This document shows, piece by piece, positions 1 through 8,581 of a stretch of 26,589 bases of DNA. Both the position numbers and the translations under genes were made by a program. The stretch is from positions 1 to 26,589 of IMG/VR virus record IMGVR_UViG_3300030090_005633, one strand, 5' to 3'. The notes beneath the pieces were generated by a model. The model searched no databases. It had not been told where the DNA came from and worked only from the letters and a program-made list of their open reading frames with translations. The stretch's first letter is position 1; each line of letters opens with the position of its first letter. The DNA is from a virus.

Positions 1-593
1 TTTATCTTTTTAAATATTTCAGAAATCGCCTTTTTTATTAGAGGAGCCAAAAGCGCAGACCCACCAGCAACCACACCCAACACAGTAGTTGAAATAAGCC
101 CTTCAGGAGTGCCAATAAAGCTTTCTCTGAATGGTACTTTTTCCCAGATTGGGTCACAAGATCCATCGGTACTTCTTTCATATTTTACCAATCTTTCGAT
201 TCTTTTATCATTTCTGTAATCACCTGGCCTAAATTGTGGCTTTTCAGGTGGGCAGGGTTCATATACTACTTTCTTATCTTTCTTTGGTTTTGGTTGTGTT
301 ACGTTTGTATCTTTTTGAGTTGGCGCAGTATTAACAGGAACTGGCTCTGTATCTATTATCTGTGCAGGGTCATATGTCATCGGAGTGTATGATGGTATCT
401 CACCGTTTGAACATACAGTATATGTGCCACGTTTATCTGATATGAGTAATGATGGATTGCGTGTGATTTCTAAATCACGGTGATATAAATAACACCCAGG
501 CAACTTGCCTTCCAGTTTTGGTTTTGTAAAATATGGTGCATCTGGGATATCGATTGTCGGAAGTTTTATCTTAGGTATCTTTATTTCAGACAC
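1..593 (-). CDS. Phage protein with proline-rich N-terminus and C-terminal hydrophobic segment, 3' end cut off
   Basis: An open frame runs from a GTG at 593 to the window edge, giving 197 residues with no stop. The N-terminus is short Lys/Pro/Ile repeats (SEIKIPKIKLPTIDIPDAP), followed by a Cys/Tyr-containing domain, a Pro/Lys/Thr linker around residues 90-115, a conserved-looking charged stretch (RNDKRIERLVKYERSTDG), and near the cut end a hydrophobic segment (TTVLGVVAGGSALLAPLI) followed by lysines, which looks like a membrane anchor. GTG was chosen because the stop of the preceding small gene (594-596) abuts it and no ATG occurs until well inside the protein. Proteins with this N-terminal pattern occur next to fibre genes in marine cyanophages, as I recall; the function is unknown. 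It is the last gene of the leftward structural run visible here. Confidence 0.75.
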   Translation of the reverse strand, partial: MSEIKIPKIKLPTIDIPDAPYFTKPKLEGKLPGCYLYHRDLEITRNPSLLISDKRGTYTVCSNGEIPSYTPMTYDPAQIIDTEPVPVNTAPTQKDTNVTQPKPKKDKKVVYEPCPPEKPQFRPGDYRNDKRIERLVKYERSTDGSCDPIWEKVPFRESFIGTPEGLISTTVLGVVAGGSALLAPLIKKAISEIFKKI

Positions 594-683
594 TTACTTA
601 TCAGAAAAATGTTTATACATTGCAAAAGCACAAGCTGAATAAATTAAAATTGCTAAAAAAGCACTAAACAAAGGTAAAAACAT
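594..683 (-). CDS. 29-residue single-span membrane peptide
   Basis: The frame starts at ATG 683, directly after the stop of the 72-residue gene (684-686), and ends at TAA 594-596, directly before the GTG of the next gene. The peptide begins MFLPLFSAFLAILIYSAC and ends with a basic tail (YKHFSDK), so it is almost wholly one transmembrane helix with the charged end at the C-terminus. No family is recognised. The zero-nucleotide spacing on both sides is the main reason to believe it is translated. A holin-like or other membrane role is possible, but nothing in the sequence proves it. Confidence 0.5.
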   Translation of the reverse strand: MFLPLFSAFLAILIYSACAFAMYKHFSDK

Positions 684-902
684 TTATTTATTAAATGGTA
701 GAGATGGGCCTGTTACTTTTGGTAACTCCTGATCTAATACTTTTGGCATCATTCCAGATACGTTGTCAAGGATCTCATTCATGACTCTAGCCTTGAACTG
801 TTCACTGGTAACAAAGCGGAAAGCGTAGTACGAACCGCCTAACATTGACAAGGTAAGAAATAAAGACAACAATGAAGCTATCTGACAAACACGAGCAAAC
901 AT
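684..902 (-). CDS. Small membrane-anchored phage protein, function unknown
   Basis: A 72-residue protein with an N-terminal hydrophobic helix (about residues 6-30, ending GGSYYAFRFVT) and a soluble tail containing EQFKARVMNEILDNV and a Pro-rich end (TGPSLPFNK). The N-terminal helix could be a membrane anchor with the rest cytoplasmic or periplasmic. It is tightly followed by a second tiny membrane peptide at 594-683. A GGAGG lies about 15 nt upstream of the ATG, further than ideal. Proteins like this sit near tail fibres in marine phages from memory; no function is known to me. Confidence 0.65.
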   Translation of the reverse strand: MFARVCQIASLLSLFLTLSMLGGSYYAFRFVTSEQFKARVMNEILDNVSGMMPKVLDQELPKVTGPSLPFNK

Positions 903-1035
903 GGTTAAAGAAGCTATCCTCCGAGCAATAAGTCATACCCTCATTATATCAATGTTACTTATTATTCCAACAATAGCACCTTTATACTTGATAACCTCTT
1001 ACATGACTACCAAGGTACACCAGAAGTCACAGTAG
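901..1035 (+). CDS. Possible 44-residue single-span membrane peptide on the opposite strand
   Basis: A plus-strand frame runs from ATG 901 to TAG 1033-1035. The product has a basic N-terminus (MVKEAILRAISHT), about 22 hydrophobic residues (LIISMLLIIPTIAPLYLIT) and a basic C-terminus (TTKVHQKSQ), which is a well-formed membrane helix. The gap 903-1006 has no other candidate gene on either strand. Against it: no ribosome binding site is visible, all other structural genes point left, its ATG overlaps the ATG of the 684-902 gene within the sequence CATG, and its 3' end overlaps the end of the 1007-1345 gene. It could be a chance frame. Confidence 0.35.
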   Translation: MVKEAILRAISHTLIISMLLIIPTIAPLYLITSYMTTKVHQKSQ

Positions 1036-1345
1036 GAGTTTTAGATTCTATTATTTGTGCAGCAATTTGTGTTTCAATAGCTGTTACCTCATCAGACCCT
1101 ATCGCAGCTTTCGCCCATGCAATAGCATTATCTTTTGTAATATCTTTATATGCCGTAAAAGATGAAGAATCAGCTTCAGCAAGTCCTACAGAGCCATAGG
1201 CAGAGCCACTATGAACGACAGCCGAGTCACCACTTCCTACCGTTTCAGAATCGCTTGCAGTCCAGTGAACAGTAGTAACTACATCAGACAAACTGCCTAC
1301 AGTTTTTGTTGCATCTAAAGCAGCAATATCCCAAGTAACAGCCAT
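1007..1345 (-). CDS. Small acidic phage protein of the cyanophage MAVTW type, function unknown
   Basis: A 112-residue protein, low in basic residues, rich in Ser, Thr, Asp and Ala. The N-terminus (MAVTWDIAALDAT) and the internal VVTTVHWTASDSE resemble a small protein found near tail-fibre genes in marine cyanophages, which I know only as a domain of unknown function (recalled as DUF7936). The middle is probably beta-rich (HSGSAYGSVGLAEAD) and the C-terminal third helical (NAIAWAKAAIG, VTAIETQIAAQI). It lies in the fibre operon between a coiled-coil protein and a membrane protein, so a virion-associated role is plausible but unproven. Confidence 0.7.
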   Translation of the reverse strand: MAVTWDIAALDATKTVGSLSDVVTTVHWTASDSETVGSGDSAVVHSGSAYGSVGLAEADSSSFTAYKDITKDNAIAWAKAAIGSDEVTAIETQIAAQIIESKTPTVTSGVPW

Positions 1346-1366
1346 AATAATTAGTTTTTTTTTATT

Positions 1367-1579
1367 TTACTTTGATTGTACAGTTTGCACAGGTTCACTA
1401 ACAACATCAGCTAACTTTGCAAATTGTTTTAAAGCACCTTGATCCTCCATAATTGGCTGAAGTAATTGATTTTTTTCTTGTACTTTTTGATCTATTTCTT
1501 TTTGAAGCATTTGTGCCTTTGCAATATTTAGATCAAGACGAGTTTTTGTTTCGTCATAAAGTTCTTGTGGTGTTGCCAT
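1367..1579 (-). CDS. Small coiled-coil phage protein
   Basis: A 70-residue, largely helical protein. Residues 5-55 are charged and heptad-like (ELYDETKTRLDLNIAK, LQKEIDQKVQEKNQLLQP), suggesting a short coiled coil, with a Gln/Val/Ser tail at the end. It follows the tail fibre by 27 nt in the same direction. Such a helical protein next to a fibre could be an assembly chaperone, but I see no family signature and offer no function beyond the coiled coil. Confidence 0.65.
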   Translation of the reverse strand: MATPQELYDETKTRLDLNIAKAQMLQKEIDQKVQEKNQLLQPIMEDQGALKQFAKLADVVSEPVQTVQSK

Positions 1580-1606
1580 ATTTTTAACTAAAGTAATCTT
1601 ATTATA

Positions 1607-3565
1607 TTAACAAGCCATTAATACGCAAGGGTAGGCTTTACTCCCATCAGCATATGTAGCAGTATGATTTGTTGAAATAATTTTTGCAATAGTAGAACTT
1701 CTTATAATATCGTCTGCTTGTGGTTTTGCTGTTCCATCCCCTGCTGAGATCATCAAATCACCTCTTGCAACAGTTGTTGACGCTGCAACTCTGATAACCA
1801 TATCCCCCGTCATTGCAATAAAGAAATCATTAACAATTTCATCATCATCATCATCCCAAGCCCAAAATACCCCTGCAACATCTTTATCACCTTCAGTATC
1901 TGAGACTTTTGTCATGTTCAACTGTTGATTCTCTTCTGTATAAGCTTCTCTTCTTACACTTCCTTTAGCAAATTGTACATCTCCGATAGATTTACCCTCT
2001 GGAAGTGTGTCTTCAGCTGTATATAAAACATCTCTTGTCCAAAGCTCTGCTGGATGACTCCAAGTACATAATTCATCAAGATTACTCATCACTGTACCTT
2101 GATAAATTTCAGGTCTTGCAGATTTATCTGTAGATGATATTCCAGAAAGTTGTGACCACCTACTTAAATGACCACCATTTAATGAAACAGTTGAACCACT
2201 AACGCTTATAGTCCCTTCTGATGTACCATTTTGTATAAAATTTATTATTGTTCCATCTGATGTCCTTCTGTTAAGCAATAGTTGTGCTGTATTACTAGCA
2301 CCTATAACCATTGCACCATCAGACCCTATTCTTGAACCTTCATTTCCTGTTCCTGTTGCGGTTTTCATTTCGTCAAAGGTTCTAGAGGTAGCGGCTGAAA
2401 ATCCTATAAGATCAGATCCATTATCTATACGAAAACGTTGTGAACCACCTGTAATAATTCTGATAGCATCTCCTTGTGCACCAACGTAAGGCACATTTGA
2501 TGTTGTTGAGTCTTCAAATTCTAGATGTACAAATTCATCTCCACTTTCTATTCTCATCACTCCGTTTTGTGTTGCGTGTTTCACGTGTAGAGCATTGCCA
2601 GGACTTGTCTCATTAATACCAATATTGCCACCATTCAATATGGTCACACGTTGTAAATCACCTGTAAAAAATACCATGTCATCATTGGTAGCTCCGATTG
2701 CAGGTTTGGTAGAAGTTGAGTTATCTTTAAAAGCAATTACTGATTGAGCGTCACCTGATTCAAATAATGCAACTGTGTTTGTTGTTGCGTGTTTGACGTG
2801 CAATACATTACTTGGACTTGTTGTACCTATACCTAGTCTTCCAGACGAATCTATACGCATACGTTCTTGATAGCTAGAACCATTAAAAAATATTAGATTT
2901 TTACTTGCAGTTCCAACACCTACTCTGAAATCTCCACCAAAGAAAAGGAGTTCTCCGTCATTACCGCTACCTCCTGTAGGAAATGACCCACTAGAACCTG
3001 CTGTGCGTAAAAAGATAGTTGAATTTTCAGATGATACTTTAAATGTTGGTTCATCAGAAGCTCCTAATGCTGAAACATCAAGTAATGAATTTGGACTTGA
3101 TGTACCTATACCTATTCGATTATTACCAGCATCAACATAAAATAAATTTGCATCAGTATCACCTTCAATTCTAAAATCTACATCCGCACCACTTTCATTA
3201 AATATTGTTGTAGATCCTAGCTCCATCCTTTCAGTTCCACCAGTTGCCACGTTAAAAGTATTGGCAGCAGAACTAAAAATTCCTGTGTCTAAATCATCTC
3301 TAAAAGCAAGTGCTGGTGTACTTGCAGAGCCATCTTCAAGAGTTAACGTACCGTCAAGTTGAAATAACTCAACCCAAGCATTGTTTGATGAGTTTCTTAT
3401 TTTTAACGTTCCTGATGTAGTATCAGCCCACCATTGATAGGCAACAGTTGTTGCTGGACTTGAGGAATTAGAATTATTTGATTGTATTGCAGCAAGGGCA
3501 TTATTTAAATCTGTTCTAAATGCCGCACCAGATTGGTTAGCAATATCGTAGTCATGTGTGGCCAT
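1607..3565 (-). CDS. Tail fibre / receptor-binding structural protein
   Basis: A 652-residue protein. The N-terminus (MATHDYDIANQSGAAFRTDL, then AYQWWADTTSGTLKIRNSS) matches the pattern of marine cyanophage tail fibre-like proteins and probably attaches the fibre to the virion. The middle (about residues 140-400) holds imperfect repeats built on a G-I-G/N-x-T/E-S-P motif: GIGTSSPNSLLDVS, GIGTTSPSNVLHVKHA and GINETSPGNALHVKHA, the last two about 70 residues apart and each followed by an ESGD element and an F-x-D segment. This is typical of trimeric beta-rich fibres. The C-terminus (from about residue 490) is a globular domain with an Asp run (WAWDDDDDEIV) and ends in Cys. No S74 chaperone domain is evident. 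It lies just downstream of the J-like tip gene, as expected for a host-range fibre. Confidence 0.85.
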   Translation of the reverse strand: MATHDYDIANQSGAAFRTDLNNALAAIQSNNSNSSSPATTVAYQWWADTTSGTLKIRNSSNNAWVELFQLDGTLTLEDGSASTPALAFRDDLDTGIFSSAANTFNVATGGTERMELGSTTIFNESGADVDFRIEGDTDANLFYVDAGNNRIGIGTSSPNSLLDVSALGASDEPTFKVSSENSTIFLRTAGSSGSFPTGGSGNDGELLFFGGDFRVGVGTASKNLIFFNGSSYQERMRIDSSGRLGIGTTSPSNVLHVKHATTNTVALFESGDAQSVIAFKDNSTSTKPAIGATNDDMVFFTGDLQRVTILNGGNIGINETSPGNALHVKHATQNGVMRIESGDEFVHLEFEDSTTSNVPYVGAQGDAIRIITGGSQRFRIDNGSDLIGFSAATSRTFDEMKTATGTGNEGSRIGSDGAMVIGASNTAQLLLNRRTSDGTIINFIQNGTSEGTISVSGSTVSLNGGHLSRWSQLSGISSTDKSARPEIYQGTVMSNLDELCTWSHPAELWTRDVLYTAEDTLPEGKSIGDVQFAKGSVRREAYTEENQQLNMTKVSDTEGDKDVAGVFWAWDDDDDEIVNDFFIAMTGDMVIRVAASTTVARGDLMISAGDGTAKPQADDIIRSSTIAKIISTNHTATYADGSKAYPCVLMAC

Positions 3566-3620
3566 TACTTAATCTTTTTATTTAAGTATAGAATAACTGA
3601 TAACTTAAATATAAACATAT

Positions 3621-6600
3621 TTATGTACCTTTACCAAACCCGATTGCTGTATATCTAAAATCAAGATTTTTAAAGTTGTTACTTGAATCTCTTACCTCAA
3701 TAACGAATTGTGATCCTGTAATAGATGTAATTTTAAAATAATCACCAGTAACAGCACCTTCAAGAGTAATTCCTACTGTTGGTATAAATGCTGTTGTTGA
3801 TCCTCCGAGAGATCCAGTACCTGTAAAAAATGGATTTCCGAAAGTGACAGTTTTAGCTGAAGTTCCAGATGCAATAGAAGTATTTACTGTTTCTGTTCTT
3901 CGTTTAACGCTTGCTTCATAACCAAGTTCAGTAACATTAATATTTTGTGCTGGATCATTTGATTCTAATTCACATTTAAATTTGAACCCCCTTGCTGTGT
4001 ATTCACCATTTGCAAAAGTATTGAACTGAGTAAAGTTTGCTCCATATGTACAAGTGCCTGAATTATTGTCATCTGCTGTTGAGGTCAAAGTAAATGTATT
4101 TGCACTAGGCACTGTTTGTATTTCATAGTTACCGTCAATAGCAGTTGAGGAAAAATCTATTACAACAAAATCTCCTACAGAATACCCATGATCGGTTTTT
4201 GTTACAGTTATTGTTGTGCCAACTTGTGCATAAGTGGCTGAAACTGAAGTAGCTGGGTCTATATCTGTCGTTGCTACTAAAAGTTTTGCGTTGACATCAT
4301 CTGCTTGCGTTCCGTCAAATTCAGTCCAAGTATCAATATTTGCAGTTCTTGAATCAATAAGATCATTTACCAAAAGACCAGAAGTAACAAATCTTCTTTT
4401 AAGAGTTAAATTAAATATTGCTCCCATGTCCACCTTATTTTGAAACTCATATGTTCCGCTTGAATTTATAGGACCAGCAAAGTCAATATTTGATAAATCA
4501 TCTATGTTTTGAGTTATATCATCAAAAAGTAAAGTTCCATCTAATAAAAGTCCATCAAAGGTTGAATCATAGAAAGTATTTGTTTTCTCACCTTGAAATG
4601 GTGGAGAGTCAGTATCTTCTCTTTCTGTTAGTACGGCTTGATTAGGCTGTGGATCTGGTGCTGTAACTATTATTCTTGCTGCGTTGTTTGACCTATTTCC
4701 AGTATCATCAATGAATTTAATACTGTAAGTCCCTGTAAGTGCTGGAACAAGTGTTTCTGTGATATTTCCAGCAAGTTTAGGGATAATTTCTGTTGAGTTT
4801 TGGAAAGTTGCAACTGCTGGATCTACAGAGGGTGTATGTCTTACGGATACTGTGCCACCATGCAAAACGTCAACATCTGTTGCTGGATTAAATCTAAGTC
4901 TTACGAATTGATCTGAAACAGGTTCTAGAGTTAAGCCGCTTGGATCTGCTGGTAAAGCTGTTTTTCCAACTGTAGTAAATGATGTGGTAGCTGGATTTGT
5001 GCTTGGCTTTCCAAGAGCATTATAACTAAATACTCTTACTTCATAAGATCCAAGTTGTGTCTCAAAAATTGTAAAATCTGGCCTTGTAATTTTTTGCGAG
5101 ATAAAATTCTCATTTTTAAATCTATATTGAACCATGTATTCCGTTACACCAGCTACAGGTTGCCATTGGATGAAAAGTTTTGATACAGCACGATTATTCA
5201 GTACAACAATCTGCTCTGACCCCTGTAAGTTACTTGGAGATGGTTTCAGTTCTGTAAGAGTTGTGATTGTTCTTGTGGCTAATGCCGTGCCATCTTCCAC
5301 GTTTTCATATTTAGATGAATTATGAGCAACGGCAGTAATCTGATATGCAAGCTGATCAACTTCTGTAACACCAATCACTCTGAAAGTTTGAAGCTGAACT
5401 GTTGTATTTTCTATTACCCAGACGCTGTTTGTTGGTGGTGTTGATGAAAATGCAGAAGATACTGTGATTGTTGTACCAGAAATAGAATCTATAGTTTTTG
5501 TTTCAAGAGTGCCATCTGCAAGTATTACTGATAATGTTGCAGAACCTGTTGTTGCCAAATCTGTATTATTTTCATCATCAACGATTATCTGTGTTGTTGA
5601 AACACCTGTTTTAATACGACCACCTCTTCTAACCCCTGCCCTTAATGGATCAGCAACATTTATCACTGCCCCAGGTCTTACCAAAGTACCTGATTCAAGA
5701 GTGGTGGTAAAGTTTACAATTTCAGCCTCGTTGGATTGTGTGTAGAGAAACCATTTTCCAAGACGAGAAGCCTGACCTCTTGATGTAGTGGCAAAACCTC
5801 TTAAATTTTTTGTAACAACCCCATACTTTGCCTGTAATGCGGTATCTTCTACTGTTTCATATTCAATCTGTTGAGTTTCATTATCAAAATATGCAACATT
5901 GACAACAGTTATTTTTGAATTTTTTGATGAATTACTATATGTAAACCCCTGTTCTGTAACATTTGACAGATTAAATAAATAGCTTGCGTCTGTGGGCCGA
6001 TCCTGGCTTATCGAAATTGTGCCAGCCGAATAAAAAGGCATGACACGCATCACAGAACATAAATCATTGATGAGGTTGTATGCCTGTTTCTGGTTTTGGA
6101 TAACAACATTACAGCTAAATCTTGGTTCTGTTCCCCCAAACCCATCATCAACCTGTTCTGCGGAGTAAACAGAAGCTGAATAAAAACTGAACACATCCAA
6201 CTGTGTTGTATCTATCTGGTCTCCAAAACCTTTTGATGTTGTTAATAAATCGTAAAGAATCCAAGCTGGATCATTTGTCCATTCCTTATCTGTTTTGAAC
6301 GTACCGTTGAAAGTGCCTGAATATGAGATTGAGCCATCAGATTGAACAGTTCCATTATGTGGGATTTTTATTTTTGTTCCACGAACTCTGTACATCCTTC
6401 TTGGTTGACTTGGGAAGGTTTCAGCATCGAACCTTAAAGCAACATGAGCCGTATTTGCATAGCTCCTTGTTTCAGAAATTTGTTCAGTAATAGATGACCA
6501 TATTGAGGCATTTTGTAGAGTTGTTTCTGTGCTGTCATCTGTAGTTCTATTTACTCTTATGACAACAGGGAAAGAAGTTCCAGAGGAAAAAATTATTTTA

Positions 6601-7181
6601 TAATCCCTAAAATATGTACTTGCAGTTCTTCCCTTTACCGTATCTGTAATAACAGTGGTTGTTGTTCCATCATTTTCAATAGTTTGTATGTTGATAGCAA
6701 CTTCAGCACCGTTAATATCGCCATTATCTTCAAATTTTTGCAGTGATGGAAAGCCTAAAGTCACTCTAACAGCATCAACGTTTGAATCAGTAACAGTTCT
6801 TGAAACTGGAGTTGATTTTGTAACAGCAACACCAACAGCTGTTTCAGACTCAGAAGATGTTATACCTTCAACATGACTTTGACTTGACGTGCCAAATCTA
6901 GGCTGAAAAGTAATATTTTGAAAGTTGAAATCTTCATCATTTGGGTTTGTATTGCTTGCAGATTGTTGTAATACTTGTACGCCATTTAAAAAAACATCTT
7001 TAAGACTTCCTGTATTGTATTCAGTTGATCCTTGACTACCAGTAGCACTTGGAAAGCCTTCAATTTCACCTTCTCCTAATAATTCTACTAACGTTTGAAA
7101 TTGTTTTGAAGCAAGAACATCTGAAGGTAAATTCGGATCTCTTATAGCTATTCCTTCTTGTATTGTTTTAAAATCAAACAT
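3621..7181 (-). CDS. Lambda J-like tail tip protein
   Basis: A 1186-residue protein in the lambda gpJ position, after the K- and I-like genes. The N-terminal 600 residues contain J-type segments (SKQFQTLVELLGEGEIEGFP, then LKDVFLNGVQVLQ) and a middle region with DPAWILYDLLTTSKGFG and the YNLINDLCSVMRVMPFYS hub element. Fibronectin III-like segments follow (about 640-750, with FIQWQPVAGVTEYMVQYR), then repeated beta domains. At about residues 983-1050 sits an inserted module (TYAQVGTTITVTKTDHGYSVGD) that recurs in the M-like protein. The protein forms the distal tail tip hub that contacts the host and controls DNA ejection. Its ATG overlaps the TAA of the preceding I-like gene (TAATG). Confidence 0.9.
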   Translation of the reverse strand: MFDFKTIQEGIAIRDPNLPSDVLASKQFQTLVELLGEGEIEGFPSATGSQGSTEYNTGSLKDVFLNGVQVLQQSASNTNPNDEDFNFQNITFQPRFGTSSQSHVEGITSSESETAVGVAVTKSTPVSRTVTDSNVDAVRVTLGFPSLQKFEDNGDINGAEVAINIQTIENDGTTTTVITDTVKGRTASTYFRDYKIIFSSGTSFPVVIRVNRTTDDSTETTLQNASIWSSITEQISETRSYANTAHVALRFDAETFPSQPRRMYRVRGTKIKIPHNGTVQSDGSISYSGTFNGTFKTDKEWTNDPAWILYDLLTTSKGFGDQIDTTQLDVFSFYSASVYSAEQVDDGFGGTEPRFSCNVVIQNQKQAYNLINDLCSVMRVMPFYSAGTISISQDRPTDASYLFNLSNVTEQGFTYSNSSKNSKITVVNVAYFDNETQQIEYETVEDTALQAKYGVVTKNLRGFATTSRGQASRLGKWFLYTQSNEAEIVNFTTTLESGTLVRPGAVINVADPLRAGVRRGGRIKTGVSTTQIIVDDENNTDLATTGSATLSVILADGTLETKTIDSISGTTITVSSAFSSTPPTNSVWVIENTTVQLQTFRVIGVTEVDQLAYQITAVAHNSSKYENVEDGTALATRTITTLTELKPSPSNLQGSEQIVVLNNRAVSKLFIQWQPVAGVTEYMVQYRFKNENFISQKITRPDFTIFETQLGSYEVRVFSYNALGKPSTNPATTSFTTVGKTALPADPSGLTLEPVSDQFVRLRFNPATDVDVLHGGTVSVRHTPSVDPAVATFQNSTEIIPKLAGNITETLVPALTGTYSIKFIDDTGNRSNNAARIIVTAPDPQPNQAVLTEREDTDSPPFQGEKTNTFYDSTFDGLLLDGTLLFDDITQNIDDLSNIDFAGPINSSGTYEFQNKVDMGAIFNLTLKRRFVTSGLLVNDLIDSRTANIDTWTEFDGTQADDVNAKLLVATTDIDPATSVSATYAQVGTTITVTKTDHGYSVGDFVVIDFSSTAIDGNYEIQTVPSANTFTLTSTADDNNSGTCTYGANFTQFNTFANGEYTARGFKFKCELESNDPAQNINVTELGYEASVKRRTETVNTSIASGTSAKTVTFGNPFFTGTGSLGGSTTAFIPTVGITLEGAVTGDYFKITSITGSQFVIEVRDSSNNFKNLDFRYTAIGFGKGT

Positions 7182-7882
7182 TAATTTGTACCCTCTACTT
7201 GAACTGTATCAATACCAGAACTAATTACCACTGAGCCTGTAAATACCTGTCCATATATAATCGGAACGCAAACACCACTAATACTAACGTTTTGGATGCC
7301 CGAAAACGAGTATGAGTTTGCCATTTGAGGATCTAACGCACCATCTGCTTCTGAAGCACCAACATTACCTGGAGATTCAAAAGGTGCAGGGGTTGGGGCA
7401 ATCAAAGAAGTTATACCACTTACAGCTACATCTGTGACAACAGCACTAGCGATACCACCGACAACAGGAATAGCATTGACAACTGTGGCAGCAGTGCCTA
7501 CAGCCCCAGCAACTGTTCCCACAGCACCAATAGCAGCAGACGCAATACCTCCTACAACAGGGATAGCTGAAGCAGCAGAGGCTACTACCGCAGCACCTGA
7601 TGAAATAGCACCAAAAACAGCACCGACAGCAGGGAGTGATCCTGTTGCGATGGGTATGATCTGAATATCACCTCGACCTTTCATTGATAAAAAATCCAAG
7701 GAAACATCCATATTGTTCATTTTTACCTTGTAATATTGCTGACTCATATGTGCTTCTACTTCTGGAAAGTTACACATCAAAAAACGAATCGCCTCTGCTG
7801 GACTTGATACTGCTGCTTCAAAATAAGATGAACCAAGAAATTTTCTTAATCTTCCATATACTTTTATTCTTTTAAGCTGCAT
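7181..7882 (-). CDS. Lambda I-like tail assembly protein
   Basis: A 233-residue protein between K- and J-like genes. Residues 1-80 form the ubiquitin-like N-terminal domain typical of gpI (KRIKVYGRLRKFLGSSYFEA, then SPAEAIRFLMCNFPEVEAHM, and GRGDIQIIPIATGS). A long Ala/Gly/Val/Ile-rich stretch follows (about 83-170), containing the element AIPVVGGIASA twice, then a conserved C-terminal domain (NSYSFSGIQNVSISGVCVPI and YGQVFTGSVVISSG). The family acts with gpK in building the tail tip; lambda gpI is not found in the mature virion. The ATG lies inside the end of the K-like gene (11-nt overlap), indicating translational coupling. Confidence 0.85.
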   Translation of the reverse strand: MQLKRIKVYGRLRKFLGSSYFEAAVSSPAEAIRFLMCNFPEVEAHMSQQYYKVKMNNMDVSLDFLSMKGRGDIQIIPIATGSLPAVGAVFGAISSGAAVVASAASAIPVVGGIASAAIGAVGTVAGAVGTAATVVNAIPVVGGIASAVVTDVAVSGITSLIAPTPAPFESPGNVGASEADGALDPQMANSYSFSGIQNVSISGVCVPIIYGQVFTGSVVISSGIDTVQVEGTN

Positions 7883-8579
7883 ACCTGTAAACCCCTCTTA
7901 AAGCTTGCTGATAACCTAAATCAAAAGGCTCTCGGCAACTTAATCTTTTTATATTATGATTTAAAATCATATTATCACCAATATAAACAGCAACATGATC
8001 TAAGTTACCTGTTATTGATTGAAAAAGTAAAACATCACCAACTTGTATATCATCATTTGTAGGTTGTTTTTTAAATCCTGTAATTGGCAAGCCTTTTTCA
8101 AATAATGGATTTTCAATAAAATCTTTTATTTTTTTTGGTCTATCCCATTTTTTTAGATCAATATTTTTTGTTTCTTTATACCAATCATGAATTATTGACC
8201 AACAATCATGAACACCCCAGATAAAACTTCTTCCAAAAAGTGAGGGTGCTTTCCAACCACTTGGTTCAAAAGAACACCATTCTTTCATCCTTACGCTGTA
8301 GATATGTGAAGGTAAATCTAAATATTCACAACTTGCTTTGTCATTATCAGAAGGCTGTGGTGGCTCATATGGATGAGAGTGAACAATACCAATTATTTCA
8401 CCTGTATCTTCACATTCAGCCCAATCGTCAGGGTCGATAATAAAATATTCAAACCCAGATTCTGCAATATTTTTACAAGGCCAATATGTCTCTTTTCCTT
8501 TTATAAGTGCAAGCAAACCACAAGATTCTTGTGGCATACATTCTTCAGCGTGTTTTGCAGCATCAGTTTTCCAAGTCAT
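7872..8579 (-). CDS. Lambda K-like tail assembly protein: JAMM metallopeptidase plus NlpC/P60 cysteine peptidase
   Basis: A 235-residue two-domain protein. The N-terminal JAB/MPN domain has a complete JAMM zinc site: Glu18 (PQESCGLL) and H67-x-H69-x7-S77-x2-D80 in VHSHPYEPPQPSDND. The C-terminal NlpC/P60 domain has catalytic Cys126 (WGVHDCWSII) and His195 (LDHVAVYIGDN), with the usual GDVLLF strand ahead of the His. Both active sites look intact. In lambda the homologue is needed for tail tip assembly; the NlpC/P60 domain may cut peptidoglycan during entry. It starts 3 nt after the L-like gene stops and overlaps the I-like gene. Confidence 0.92.
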   Translation of the reverse strand: MTWKTDAAKHAEECMPQESCGLLALIKGKETYWPCKNIAESGFEYFIIDPDDWAECEDTGEIIGIVHSHPYEPPQPSDNDKASCEYLDLPSHIYSVRMKEWCSFEPSGWKAPSLFGRSFIWGVHDCWSIIHDWYKETKNIDLKKWDRPKKIKDFIENPLFEKGLPITGFKKQPTNDDIQVGDVLLFQSITGNLDHVAVYIGDNMILNHNIKRLSCREPFDLGYQQALRGVYRYAA

Positions 8580-8581
8580 TG

